A stretch of DNA of 21,725 nucleotides from Pseudomonadota bacterium (lineage in GTDB: Bacteria > Myxococcota > Polyangia > Polyangiales > Polyangiaceae). Both the position numbers and the translations under genes were made by a program. Within the stretch, counting starts at the first letter, position 1, and each line of letters starts with the position of its first letter. Below are positions 1 to 7,725 of this stretch, in pieces. The stretch covers positions 1-21,725 of the forward strand of contig JAEZYO010000931.1 of assembly GCA_023419055.1 (NCBI GenBank), in the 5' to 3' direction. Below the pieces are notes generated by a model, which had not been told where the DNA came from, searched no databases, and was given only the letters and a program-made list of their open reading frames with translations.

Positions 1-1023
1 GAGCTCGGGATCCCATTGGTATTGGCTGCGGCCGAGCCAAGCGTTGACGTCGTTGATCGCCGCGAGCGTGCCCGTAAAGTCCTGCTCTCCGACGCTCTGG
101 CCGTCGACGTACAGGACGAGCTCGTCCGCCTCGGAGTCGACCACGAGCACGACTTGGGTCAGCATGGAGAGAGTGAGAGGGGGCGCGTCGATGGCCACCT
201 CTCCGGCGGTGCCGTTCGTCGAGTAGCCCGCTCGCAAGAAGTCGCCTTCCGACTTCGGCGTCACGAAGAGGTAGGTCTTTCCGCTGTCCGGGTTGTCCTC
301 GGGCGATGACGCGGTCGAGTCACCGAAGTCGAAGATGCGCTGCCAGGGGTCGCCGCCGCCCCAGGTGACCCAGCACTCGATGGTCACGTCGGTCAGGGAG
401 GACACGAGCCCGTTCGGTAGGTCGACGTAGCCACCGTCCTCGCCACCGCCGAGCAGCACGACTCCCTTGCCTCCGACGGTCGAGAATGTCGCCCCGTTCA
501 CGAGCTCCCCGTGCGCGCTGCCCGCGCGATCGGTGACCTCGGTCCCCGTGGCTTCGAAGTCGTACCGATGAAGGAGCGCGGCCTTCAAGCTCTCGCAGTC
601 GGCGCCCGTGTCCGGGGAACTGTCGGGCACGCCGCAACCGCAAGTCCCCGGCGAGAGCTTGTTTGGATCGTCCGGGCACTCGTCGGTGACGGGTGGCTCG
701 CCACCCTCGCCTCCTGCGCCGGCCTCGCTGACGCTGCTCCCTCCCGAGCCCGAGCCCGAGCTCGAGGCGCCAGCGGAGCCACCCGAGCCATTCGAGCCAC
801 CAGGTGAAGGAGCGCTTCCGCCCGAGCCGGTAGACCCGACGCTCGCCTGGCCTCCCGTGCTCGGGCCGCTTCCTCCCGCGCCGCCCGAGAGATCGCTCGA
901 AGCGCGCGGCACGTCGTAAACGGAGCACGCGAAAAGCAGCGCCACCCCCGAAACGAAGACGCCGCCCGGGAAAGCGCGCGCCCCCGCGCGGAGTTCGGCC
1001 GAAACCAAGGAGGGGCGTCGCAC
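1..1023 (-). CDS. LamG-domain lipoprotein, 3'-truncated by the window edge
   Basis: Seen: an open frame of 341 codons from a GTG at 1023 runs off the window at base 1, and an in-frame TAA lies just upstream (1027-1029), so the GTG is the earliest possible start. Residues 20-33 form a hydrophobic stretch ending LLFAC, a plausible lipobox with Cys33 as lipidated residue. Residues 40-110 are a Gly/Ser-rich spacer. Residues 115-143 form a Cys-rich linker (CPDDPNK, then GTCGCGVPD). From about residue 150 a concanavalin-like LamG fold begins (HRYDFE, GYVDLPNG, TIECWVTWGG, RIFDFGDS, LVLYVDGQ). Family knowledge: such proteins are surface-anchored and may bind polysaccharide or mediate adhesion; the ligand is unknown. 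The C-terminus is missing, so further domains may follow. No strong Shine-Dalgarno is seen; a TTG at codon 6 is an alternative start. Confidence 0.85.
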   Translation of the reverse strand, partial: MRRPSLVSAELRAGARAFPGGVFVSGVALLFACSVYDVPRASSDLSGGAGGSGPSTGGQASVGSTGSGGSAPSPGGSNGSGGSAGASSSGSGSGGSSVSEAGAGGEGGEPPVTDECPDDPNKLSPGTCGCGVPDSSPDTGADCESLKAALLHRYDFEATGTEVTDRAGSAHGELVNGATFSTVGGKGVVLLGGGEDGGYVDLPNGLVSSLTDVTIECWVTWGGGDPWQRIFDFGDSTASSPEDNPDSGKTYLFVTPKSEGDFLRAGYSTNGTAGEVAIDAPPLTLSMLTQVVLVVDSEADELVLYVDGQSVGEQDFTGTLAAINDVNAWLGRSQYQWDPEL

Positions 1024-1054
1024 GACTTAAAAAACCTACCACCTTGTCTAGCGG

Positions 1055-1070
1055 AAAAGAGCGCTCTTTT
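1055..1070. promoter_or_regulatory. 16-bp perfect palindrome upstream of the LamG lipoprotein gene
   Basis: AAAAGAGCGCTCTTTT is self-complementary over 16 bases and sits 32-47 bp upstream of the GTG at 1023. A partial copy, GGAAAGAGC, follows at 1075-1083. It lies after the helicase stop (1149), so it may be an operator for the lipoprotein gene or a weak transcript end for the helicase. With no loop and no following T-run in the right place, the operator reading is preferred, but this is inference. Confidence 0.4.
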
Positions 1071-1148
1071 GCTTGGAAAGAGCACGCATGCGACTCGCAC
1101 CTTTCCCGACGTTCCTTGCCCGACTCCTGCCGTGCTCACTCGATTCGT

Positions 1149-3668
1149 TCAGCCCGCGCCGACGTGATCGATCAGGAAAACGGGGCGCCGCTCTCGGGCC
1201 GAGCGGACCAGGTCGATGCGGCCGCGGATGGTGTATTCGCTGACCTCACCGTCGACCAGGATGTTCTGCGTCACGTGCCAGACATCGCCGACCGGCTCGA
1301 CCACGGTGTTTCTCGGGCTCCTCCCGTCCGCGTCGAGCTGGATGGCGAGGCCCTCGTCGAAGAGCGGGCGTATGGCGCGCTCGAGCGAGGGGGCGTCGGG
1401 GAGGAGATCGCCGGGTTCGACCAGGTCCAGGATGGTGTCGTAGTCGCGCTCCTGCAGGGCGCGCAGCATCGAGAACAGGTGGTTGCGGACGAGCGCGGTG
1501 AACAGGCGCGTATTGCGCGTGATGTCGTCGGCCGCGCCCTCCTCGTCGGCCGCGCTGTCCTTCGGCACGTAGGTGGGGTTTTTCAGGCGCTCCCACTCGT
1601 CGATCAAGCTGGAATCGACGCCGCGGACCAGCGTGCCCAGGTACTCGATCACCTCGTCCACCTCGGGCGTGCGTGAGAGCTCCGGGATGGTCTGCTGCAA
1701 GGTCTTGTAGACCTCCGAGAGGTAGCGCAAGAGAAGTCCCTCGGAGCGCGAGAGGCCGTACTCTTTCACGTAGCCGCTGAACGACTGCAGGCCCTCGAGC
1801 ATCTCGCGCGCGATCGATTTCGGCTTCAGGACCTCGCGCGACACCCAGGGGTGATCCTTCGAGAAGATCGAGAAGCTGTCGAGCAAGAACTCGAGGTTCG
1901 GCTTCGGGTGCTCGATCTTGTCGAGCTCCTGCATGCGCTCCTCGTACTCGACGCCCGCCGCCTTGAGCTCGAGCAGCTTCTGCGTCTTCAGCTTGTCCAC
2001 CTGCATGCGCAGGATGACCTCGGGATCTTCGACGATGGACTCGACGAGCGTGAGCACGTCGAGCGCGTAGGTCGGGCTCTCGTTCGAGAGGCGCTCGACC
2101 GCGTCCACGATGTAGAGACCGAGCGCGTGAAAGAGCGAAAAGTCCTCCTGGAGCTCGGCGTTGAGGCGCACGCCTCCGCCGTCCGCGGCGCTCCGGAACT
2201 CGATGATGCCCGCCTGGTAGAGCGAGCGCAGGAGCTCGAGCGCGTGCCTTTTGTGCTGGCGCTTGCGCGGCGGGGGCTCGAGGCTGTCTTTCACCAGGTT
2301 CTTCATGGCGTGGCAGCCGCCTTCCGGGCGGCTCAGCACCTGGAGCAGCATCGCGTGCGTCACCTGGAAGCGCGACTCGAGCGCCTCCGGCTCAGAGCTC
2401 ACCAGGCGCTCGAACGTCGCCTTGTCCCAGTGCACGTAACCCCAATCCGGAGGCTTCTTCCTGACGAACTTCTTCTTGTTCCCGGCGCTCGCTTTGGCTT
2501 CGAGCCGCAGGTTCTCGACCACGTGCTCGGGCCCGAGCGCCACCACGAACCCCTGCTCGTCGAAGCCCTTGCGGCCCGCTCGCCCGGCGACCTGCTTGAA
2601 GTCGCGGACGGAGAGGATCCGCACCTTCTCGCCGTCGTACTTGCAGAGCTTCGTGAAGAGCACGGTGCGGATCGGCACGTTCACGCCCACGCCGAGCGTA
2701 TCGGTGCCGCAGATGATCTTGAGCAGACCCCGCTGCGCGAGCTTCTCGACCAGGAGCCGGTAGCGCGGCAAGAGGCCCGCGTGGTGAATGCCGATGCCGT
2801 GGCGCAGGAGCTTCTGCATCTCCTTGCCGTGGGGGCTGCGGAAGCTCACCCCGACGAGCGACTCGGCGATCTGCTTCTTCTCTTCCTTCGTGCAGAAGTC
2901 GACGCTGAGCAGGCTCTGCGCGGCCTCCGCGGCGCCGCGCTGCGTGAAGTTCACGATGTAGACGGGCGCGCGGCCCTGACCGACGAGCGTCTGCACGGCC
3001 TCCTGCAGGAGCTTGTCCTGGTACTCGAAGGTGAGGGGCACCGGTCGCTCCACCGAGCGCACCGTCACGACCTCCGCCCCCGTGTGCTCGGCGAGCAGCT
3101 TCTCGAACGCGCTCACGTCGCCGAGCGTCGCGCTCATCAAAACGAACCGGCTCCGGGGCAACGTGAGGAGCGGCACCTGCCAGGCGACGCCGCGCTCCTT
3201 GTCCGAGAAGTAGTGGAACTCGTCCATCACCACGTAGTCGACCGGCGCATCCGCGCCCTCCGCGAGCGCGATGTTGGCGAGGATCTCGGCGGTGCAGCAG
3301 ATCACCCTCGCGTCCCGGTTCACGGTCGCGTCACCGGTCATCATGCCGACGTTCTCGGGGCCGAGCTCGCGGCAGAGCGCGAAGAATTTCTCGCTGACGA
3401 GCGCCTTGATCGGGCAGGTGTAGAAGGAGCGTCGTCCCTCGGCGAGCGCCTTGAAGTGAACGGCCGCCGCGATCAAGCTCTTGCCGGAACCAGTCGGCGT
3501 ATTGACGATGACGTTCGCGCCGCTCATCACGGCGAGGACGGCCTCTTCTTGGTGGGGGTAGAGGGTGAGGCCGCTCTCGGCGGCGTAGCGCAGGAAGCCC
3601 TCGAGCACGGCGTCCGCGTCGGCGCCGTCTTCCGGCAAGCAACCAAGGAGCGGAGGGGTCTCGGTCAT
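1149..3668 (-). CDS. DEAD/DEAH-box superfamily 2 helicase (DUF3516 type)
   Basis: Predicted ATP-dependent RNA (or nucleic acid) helicase of 839 aa. The SF2 motifs are complete and in order: Q-like LYPHQEEAV at 36-44, Walker A TPTGSGKS at 57-64, DEFH (motif II) at 149-152, SAT (motif III) at 179-181, TDTLGVGVN (motif V region) at 322-330 and [10 protein letters not shown] (motif VI) at 359-368. The [10 protein letters not shown] form and the GIHHAGLLP block resemble the Ski2/Mtr4 branch. Residues from about 400 to the end form a long helical C-terminal region matching the DUF3516 extension known from actinobacterial and myxobacterial helicases; a role in RNA turnover is inferred. The ATG at 3668 is the first start in frame and is divergent from the hydrolase at 3731 across about 60 bp. 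No clear Shine-Dalgarno is seen. No key residue is missing. Confidence 0.93.
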   Translation of the reverse strand: MTETPPLLGCLPEDGADADAVLEGFLRYAAESGLTLYPHQEEAVLAVMSGANVIVNTPTGSGKSLIAAAVHFKALAEGRRSFYTCPIKALVSEKFFALCRELGPENVGMMTGDATVNRDARVICCTAEILANIALAEGADAPVDYVVMDEFHYFSDKERGVAWQVPLLTLPRSRFVLMSATLGDVSAFEKLLAEHTGAEVVTVRSVERPVPLTFEYQDKLLQEAVQTLVGQGRAPVYIVNFTQRGAAEAAQSLLSVDFCTKEEKKQIAESLVGVSFRSPHGKEMQKLLRHGIGIHHAGLLPRYRLLVEKLAQRGLLKIICGTDTLGVGVNVPIRTVLFTKLCKYDGEKVRILSVRDFKQVAGRAGRKGFDEQGFVVALGPEHVVENLRLEAKASAGNKKKFVRKKPPDWGYVHWDKATFERLVSSEPEALESRFQVTHAMLLQVLSRPEGGCHAMKNLVKDSLEPPPRKRQHKRHALELLRSLYQAGIIEFRSAADGGGVRLNAELQEDFSLFHALGLYIVDAVERLSNESPTYALDVLTLVESIVEDPEVILRMQVDKLKTQKLLELKAAGVEYEERMQELDKIEHPKPNLEFLLDSFSIFSKDHPWVSREVLKPKSIAREMLEGLQSFSGYVKEYGLSRSEGLLLRYLSEVYKTLQQTIPELSRTPEVDEVIEYLGTLVRGVDSSLIDEWERLKNPTYVPKDSAADEEGAADDITRNTRLFTALVRNHLFSMLRALQERDYDTILDLVEPGDLLPDAPSLERAIRPLFDEGLAIQLDADGRSPRNTVVEPVGDVWHVTQNILVDGEVSEYTIRGRIDLVRSARERRPVFLIDHVGAG

Positions 3669-3720
3669 GGGGGCGCTTGCCGTGCCACGGCATCGGCCGG
3701 TTGGCTACCGCTCGCGTGCT

Positions 3721-3733
3721 AAGGAGGGCCGTG
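3721..3733 (+). promoter_or_regulatory. Ribosome binding site deciding the GTG start at 3731
   Basis: AAGGAGG at 3721-3727 is followed after three bases by GTG at 3731. This is the only good Shine-Dalgarno near the hydrolase N-terminus and favours GTG 3731 over the upstream in-frame ATG at 3677. The spacing is short but usable. Confidence 0.55.
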
Positions 3734-4333
3734 GTCGAGCTGCCGATCCTTTATTTGCCGGGAGCGAGCGGACGGTCCGCGGTTTGGAAGCCGGTCGCCG
3801 AGCGGCTCGCCCGTCGCCGCAAGCCAGTGCTCGCCGGGTATCCCGGCTGGGGCGACGCTCCTTCCGAGACTGCGCTCGGCTCGTTCGCCGGGCTCGTCGC
3901 TTGGCTCGCGGAGCGGACCCCCGAGCGTTGCGATTTGGTCTCGCTCTCGGCAGGCTCCGAGCTCGCGCTCGAGCTCACTCTCGCGTTTCCCGAGCGGATC
4001 CGGCGGGTCGTGCTCGTCACGCCCGCGAGCGGGTTCGACTGCAGGAGGGCCGGCGCCCTGGACTTCCGCGACGCCTTCCGCGAGCGCCGGCCCGACGTTC
4101 CCGGTTGGTTCCTCGAGCCGCGCGATCTCGGCGAGCGCCTGTCGCTCGTGCTTCAGCGCACGCTGATCGTGGTCGGAACGAATGATCCGATCGCGCCCCC
4201 GCTGGCCGGCGAGCTCTTGTGCTCGCGCTTACCGGACGCAAGGCTCGAGGTCGTGGAGGGAGCGACGCACGACCTCGAGGAGCAAGAGCCCGATCTTCTG
4301 GCCGCCTTGATCGAAGCCCACCTCAGGCGTTGA
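3731..4333 (+). CDS. Alpha/beta-fold hydrolase, 200 aa
   Basis: Small esterase/lipase-like hydrolase. Residues 5-14 (PILYLPGASG) form the first core strand and oxyanion loop. The nucleophile elbow is SLSAG at 71-75 with Ser73, in which Ser replaces the usual first Gly of GxSxG. The acid is probably Asp152 (GTNDPIAPP) and the base His180 (GATHDLEEQ). At 200 aa the cap domain is minimal. The start is set at GTG 3731 because AAGGAGG lies just upstream; the ATG at 3677 would add 18 residues that do not look like the family. The stop overlaps the stop of the minus-strand ester cyclase by 11 bp, so the two transcripts converge. Substrate cannot be deduced. The head-to-head neighbour is the helicase. 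Confidence 0.85.
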   Translation: MVELPILYLPGASGRSAVWKPVAERLARRRKPVLAGYPGWGDAPSETALGSFAGLVAWLAERTPERCDLVSLSAGSELALELTLAFPERIRRVVLVTPASGFDCRRAGALDFRDAFRERRPDVPGWFLEPRDLGERLSLVLQRTLIVVGTNDPIAPPLAGELLCSRLPDARLEVVEGATHDLEEQEPDLLAALIEAHLRR

Positions 4334-4739
4334 CGAGCCCGAGCTGCCTCAGGAGGCCGAGCTCGTCGGTCAAGCGATGGTGCGCCACGATCCGGTTTCC
4401 CCGAAACTGCTCGATCGTGATTTGCGACACGTCGAACGAGCGACCCGTCGGAGGGGTGCCGAAGAAGTCGCCGAGGTGCGTCCCCGTCATGCGGGTGCGG
4501 ACGGCGACCGCAGAGTCGCCCTCGACCAGATCCAGGATCTCGTACTCGAGGTCCGGGAAGGCGCGGCGCAGCGCGAGCACGACGTCCACGACCCCGTCGG
4601 GGCCCCGCGACTGCGCGGGCGACGCCGTGGAGTGATTGACGTAGTCGGGGGCGAGGAGCTCGGCGGTGAGCTCCACCTTGCCCTGGTTGAAGAGCTCCTC
4701 GAAGTAGCGGCGAATCACGATCTCTTTCTCGGTCTGCAT
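4323..4739 (-). CDS. SnoaL-like ester cyclase (NTF2-like fold)
   Basis: A 138-aa protein of the SnoaL/ester-cyclase family within the NTF2-like cone fold. Recognisable blocks: IVIRRYFEELFNQGK at 8-21, LLAPDYVNHS at 28-37, RGPDGV at 45-50, LRRAFPDLEYEI near 57-68, then the central strands with VAVRTRMTGTHLG, GTPPTGR and a C-terminal FRGNRIVAHHRLTDELGLLRQLG. Family members include polyketide cyclases, but most stand-alone copies have no known substrate and none is assigned here. It is transcribed divergently from the LysR gene at 4834 across a 94-bp gap with an inverted repeat, so that regulator probably controls it. This is the classic LysR arrangement of regulator plus divergent target. Confidence 0.88.
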   Translation of the reverse strand: MQTEKEIVIRRYFEELFNQGKVELTAELLAPDYVNHSTASPAQSRGPDGVVDVVLALRRAFPDLEYEILDLVEGDSAVAVRTRMTGTHLGDFFGTPPTGRSFDVSQITIEQFRGNRIVAHHRLTDELGLLRQLGLVNA

Positions 4740-4807
4740 GGTGTCTGCCTCCGTCGAGAAAGCTAGGCAATCGGCCGTGATACGTCCAAGATCGCTTTTT
4801 GCCTCTG

Positions 4808-4826
4808 TGATATCGACTTGGTATCA
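4808..4826. promoter_or_regulatory. Probable LysR operator in the cyclase/LysR divergent promoter
   Basis: TGATATCGACTTGGTATCA is a perfect 5-bp inverted repeat (TGATA, 9-bp gap, TATCA) containing the T-N11-A core typical of LysR-family sites. It ends 7 bp before the LysR start at 4834. A second TGATA half-site lies at 4778-4782, 30 bp away, about three helical turns. This fits a recognition plus activation site pair and autoregulation; it is inference from pattern and position. Confidence 0.55.
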
Positions 4827-4833
4827 ATAGGCG

Positions 4834-5769
4834 ATGGAGCTCCACCTCTTGCGCTCGTTCGTCGCCGTCGCGGAAGAGCTGCACTTCGGGCGCGCCGCGC
4901 GGCGGCTCCACCTGTCGCAGCCTCCGTTGAGCAACCAGATCCGCCGGCTCGAGGACGACCTCGGCGTGCGCCTGTTCGAGCGCACGCGGCGCAGCGTCTC
5001 CATGACCGAAGCGGGCGCCGCCCTGCTCGGTCGCGCTCGCCACCTCCTCGCCGAAGCCGAGCGCGCTCGCGCAGAGGTGGCGCGCGTCGCCAAAGGCGAG
5101 GGGGGAGCGCTCGCCATCGGTTACACGCCCACCGCCACGTACGACCTCTTGCCGCTGCTCGTTCCGCGCTTTCGCGCTCAGGCGCCTGACGTCCGCCTGG
5201 AGCTCTCCGAGATGAGGAGCGCGCTCCTCCCGGAGGCGCTCCGAACGGGGCGCGTCGAGATCGGCTTCGCCTGCGCGCCGGTCGATACGCGCGGCGTGCT
5301 CGAGAAGGTCCTCGTGCGCGAGCGCCCGATGGTCGCGCTCCCGAGCGCCCACCGCCTCGCGAAGAAGGAGCGGCTCAAGCTCGCCGACGTCGCCGGGGAG
5401 CCGTTCGTGCTCGTGCGCCGGGACATCGAGCCGGGCTGGGCGGACGGCGCCGCGAACGCGATGTCGCGTGCCGGGGTCGAGCTCGACGTGGTGCAGGAGA
5501 CGGACTCCAAGATCGCGCTGCTCGGTCTCGTCGCGGCAGGAGTAGGACTCTCGATCGTTTCGGAGTCCATGGGGAGCCTCCAACGCCGCGGAGTGACGCT
5601 GCGCCCGCTCGCCGGCATCTCGTATCGCTTCACGCTCTCGCTCCTCTATACGACCACCCCGTCGCCTCGAGCGGCCGAGTTCATCGCTTTGGCGCGGGAA
5701 CTCAGCGACCCGTCAAGAGGTAGAGGAGCACGCTCGCGAGCACGAGCAGCAAGAGCGGCTTCAAGATGA
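4834..5769 (+). CDS. LysR-family transcriptional regulator
   Basis: A 311-aa LysR-type regulator. The N-terminal winged helix-turn-helix (about 1-60) is textbook: MELHLLRSFVAVAEELHFGRAA, then RLHLSQPPLSNQIRRLEDDLGVRLFERT. A linker helix follows (60-88), then the periplasmic-binding-protein-like effector domain from about 92 to 290. The effector domain contains the usual IGYTP, LRTGRVEIGFACAP and VAAGVGLSIVSES blocks. The effector is unknown; many close family members sense aromatic or chlorinated acids. The gene is divergent from the ester cyclase, with a TGATA-N9-TATCA site between them. Oddity: the last 20 or so residues are Arg/Ala/Ser-rich (SRGRGARSRARAARAASR) and are encoded antisense to the membrane segment of the next gene. 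The natural C-terminus has probably been extended by loss of an earlier stop. Confidence 0.92.
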   Translation: MELHLLRSFVAVAEELHFGRAARRLHLSQPPLSNQIRRLEDDLGVRLFERTRRSVSMTEAGAALLGRARHLLAEAERARAEVARVAKGEGGALAIGYTPTATYDLLPLLVPRFRAQAPDVRLELSEMRSALLPEALRTGRVEIGFACAPVDTRGVLEKVLVRERPMVALPSAHRLAKKERLKLADVAGEPFVLVRRDIEPGWADGAANAMSRAGVELDVVQETDSKIALLGLVAAGVGLSIVSESMGSLQRRGVTLRPLAGISYRFTLSLLYTTTPSPRAAEFIALARELSDPSRGRGARSRARAARAASR

Positions 5770-5989
5770 AACCGAGCAGTGAGGCCCAACTCGCGCTGAG
5801 GGAGCGACCCTGGCTGCGATCGCAAGCCAGGCAGATGGCCCACTGTCCTGCGCCCCCGGTCGTGAGCACGCAGCAATCGCCGCACACCGGCTTTCGACAG
5901 CGCGCGCAGGGTCCCGCGGCGACCTCGCCGCAAGAAGTGCAGCGCGCGACGCCCCCGCCGTCACCGTGCGATAGGAGTTGTCCGCTCAC
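5702..5989 (-). CDS. Small zinc-ribbon protein with a C-terminal membrane anchor
   Basis: A 95-aa protein starting at GTG 5989. Residues 17-56 hold four CxxC knuckles: Cys17/20, 28/31, 36/39 and 53/56, plus an extra Cys40. The spacing is that of a B-box-like or double zinc-ribbon treble-clef domain binding two zinc ions. Residues 67-93 (WASLLGFILKPLLLLVLASVLLYLL) form one strong membrane helix followed by TGR, so the zinc domain should face the cytoplasm with the tail inserted in the membrane. Function is unknown. The regularity of the Cys pairs and the hydrophobic tail support a real gene despite 68 bp of tail-to-tail overlap with the LysR gene. The start could be slightly different; no clear Shine-Dalgarno is visible. 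Confidence 0.75.
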   Translation of the reverse strand: MSGQLLSHGDGGGVARCTSCGEVAAGPCARCRKPVCGDCCVLTTGGAGQWAICLACDRSQGRSLSASWASLLGFILKPLLLLVLASVLLYLLTGR

Positions 5990-6191
5990 GGGCTCGGCAC
6001 GGTGCTGGACGTTCGTCGCCGCCGCAACCAGAGCTTTGCGGTTTCGTCAGCATTGCGCGTTTCTAGGCTCCTCTCGACTCTGAGGAACCGCTCATCGCCT
6101 CAGCGACTCGGAAGCTCACTTCGAGAAGTCGTCGCTCGACGTCACCTGGTTGGGCGATTCGGCTCGAAATTTGCTTCTAACAAGTCAAAGC

Positions 6192-6626
6192 ATGACTCAA
6201 CACGACCGACGATCAAATGCGGGAGACGCAAAGCCCACGCAAGCAGCCGACTCGAAGGCCTCGAAGACCGAACCCGGCAAGCGCGCGTCGAAGCCGGCGT
6301 TCGTCAGGCGTGACGGGAGTGGACATCTCGACCCGAGCTATGAGGCGACTTTGCTGGCGACGAGCGGCAGGAACCAGACGAAGGACGACGATCGAGCCTT
6401 CGTGGACGAGTCACATAGCTCCGACGCGCTCGCCGAACAGCTGGGCGAAGGTTTCGTCGAGACGGCGACCACCGGGCAGTACGAGGGTGAAGACGTCTTC
6501 GACCAGGTGGTAGCCGAAGAGAACGGGGGCCCCTTCATCGAGACCAGCGCGCGGACGGAGTTCGCCCACGGGACCGATGAGTCGAACATCAAAGGGGCGA
6601 CGCGCGAGCCGTTCCCGAAAACCTGA
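6192..6626 (+). CDS. Small acidic hydrophilic protein, unidentified
   Basis: A 144-aa protein from the ATG at 6192; an in-frame TTG at 6150 would add 14 residues. Residues 1-40 are polar and basic (Lys, Arg, Ser, Thr, Ala), probably disordered. Residues 45-144 are acidic: HLDPSYEATLLATSG, then DDRAFVDES, DALAEQLGEGFVETATTGQ, EDVFDQVVAEENGGPFIETSA, TEFAHGTDESN and a tail REPFPKT. There is no signal peptide or membrane helix. The motif-like C-terminal half looks like a conserved domain of small proteobacterial proteins, but I do not recognise a named family. The 202 bp upstream to the zinc-ribbon gene contain only an imperfect element (CTGAGG at 6080-6085 and CCTCAG at 6098-6103). No Shine-Dalgarno stands out. 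Confidence 0.65.
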   Translation: MTQHDRRSNAGDAKPTQAADSKASKTEPGKRASKPAFVRRDGSGHLDPSYEATLLATSGRNQTKDDDRAFVDESHSSDALAEQLGEGFVETATTGQYEGEDVFDQVVAEENGGPFIETSARTEFAHGTDESNIKGATREPFPKT

Positions 6627-6724
6627 CTGCCTCCGCGTGAGCTTACTTCTCGCCTTGGGTCCGACAAGCCTCCTTTTGCGGCATCACCCCTCTTCCTAGG
6701 GTTGCACGGCGGGCTCTGCGCAGT

Positions 6725-6749
6725 ACCCTCAGAGGGTGCACCGCGGTGC
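6725..6749. promoter_or_regulatory. Two abutting palindromes upstream of the 6886 hydrolase
   Basis: ACCCTCAGAGGGT (6725-6737, 6-bp arms around one base) is immediately followed by the perfect 12-bp palindrome GCACCGCGGTGC (6738-6749). Together they lie about 140 bp upstream of the hydrolase start in a 259-bp intergenic region that otherwise shows no gene. They may be regulator sites or an RNA structure; no regulator is identified. Confidence 0.35.
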
Positions 6750-6885
6750 GCCGAGTTTCGTGGAGTTCGGCTTCGGACGCGGCCGCCGAGCGCGACCCGC
6801 CGTGACCGGACGGGTGTAAGCGATGAACGCCTGATTCAAGCGTCCCGCGCTCGAGATCGAGCTCCGGGCGAAAGAGGGAGGTTTC

Positions 6886-7716
6886 ATGGAAGCCGTAGGT
6901 AGGACCAAGCCGAAGGCCGTCGTGCTCATTCACGGCCTCTGGATGACGGAGCGGAGCTTCGAGCACTGGGTCGCTCGCTACGAAGCGCGTGGTTACCAGG
7001 TGATCTGCGAGCCCTGGCCGCGGATGAACCGCCCGATCGAGGAGCTCCGGCGCGACCCGTCGGCGCTCGCGGGCCTCGGCGTGACCGAGGTGGTGGTTCA
7101 CTACGATCGCCTCATCGGTAGGCTCGATCCGCAGCCGATCATCATCGGGCACTCGTTCGGCGGGCTCGTCACGCAGCTGCTCCTCGATCGCGGGCTCGGC
7201 TCGGCCGGGGTGGCGATCGGAACCGCTCCGATCAAGGGCGTCGTCAAGCTGCCGCTCTCGACGCTGCGCGTCTCGTTGCCGGCGCTCTCCAACCCGGCGA
7301 ACCTGCGGCGCGCGGTCTCACTCACGCCGAAGCAGTTCCACTACGCTTTCACCAACACGCTGAGCGAAAAAGAGTCGCTCGAGGTGTACGAGCGGCATCA
7401 GGTGCCTGGGCCGGATCGAATGATCTTCCAGGCGGCGTTCGCGAACCTTGCCCCGGCAGCGGCGACGCGCGTCAACTTCGCGAACAGTCACCGCGCGCCG
7501 CTCCTCCTGGTCGCGGGCAGCGAGGATCACATCAGCCCGGTTTCGGTGAGCCGCGCGAGCGCGCGCCTGTACCGGAAGTCACTCGCCGTGACGGAGGTCA
7601 TGGAGTTCACCGGTCACTCTCACTACATCCTCGGCGAGGAAGGGTGGGAGAAGGTCGCTGACTTCTGCCTGAACTGGGCCGAGACCCCGCCGACCACGTC
7701 GATGCGGGCGGCGTGA
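6886..7716 (+). CDS. Alpha/beta-fold hydrolase, 276 aa
   Basis: Serine hydrolase with a complete triad: oxyanion strand AVVLIHGLWM at 11-20, nucleophile elbow GHSFGG with Ser90, acid Asp214 in AGSEDHISP and His244 or His246 in TGHSHYI near the C-terminus. A cap-like insertion lies at about 115-195. No signal peptide is seen, so it should be cytoplasmic. The ATG at 6886 follows a good purine-rich Shine-Dalgarno (GGGAGG, about 5 bp spacing), which fixes the start. The family (generic esterase, lipase, haloperoxidase-like) does not allow a substrate to be named. It ends 9 bp from the stop of the minus-strand DsbA-like gene, so transcription converges here. It is not closely similar to the hydrolase at 3731, which is 76 residues shorter and has a different nucleophile motif. 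Confidence 0.9.
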   Translation: MEAVGRTKPKAVVLIHGLWMTERSFEHWVARYEARGYQVICEPWPRMNRPIEELRRDPSALAGLGVTEVVVHYDRLIGRLDPQPIIIGHSFGGLVTQLLLDRGLGSAGVAIGTAPIKGVVKLPLSTLRVSLPALSNPANLRRAVSLTPKQFHYAFTNTLSEKESLEVYERHQVPGPDRMIFQAAFANLAPAAATRVNFANSHRAPLLLVAGSEDHISPVSVSRASARLYRKSLAVTEVMEFTGHSHYILGEEGWEKVADFCLNWAETPPTTSMRAA

Positions 7717-7725
7717 GCCTCGAGC

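Noticed and set aside
320..1042. 240-aa minus-strand Arg-rich ORF over the LamG gene
   Set aside because: It is out of frame with the lipobox, Gly/Ser spacer and LamG sequence and is almost entirely Arg/Gly; the real frame starts at GTG 1023.
1851..3722. 623-aa open frame on the plus strand antisense to the helicase
   Set aside because: The sequence is low-complexity Arg/Leu/Glu/His with no family features, while the opposite strand has all SF2 helicase motifs. It is a G+C-driven shadow.
4153..5583. 476-aa minus-strand ORF across the cyclase and LysR genes
   Set aside because: It spans two genes with strong family matches in other frames and shows no domain of its own.
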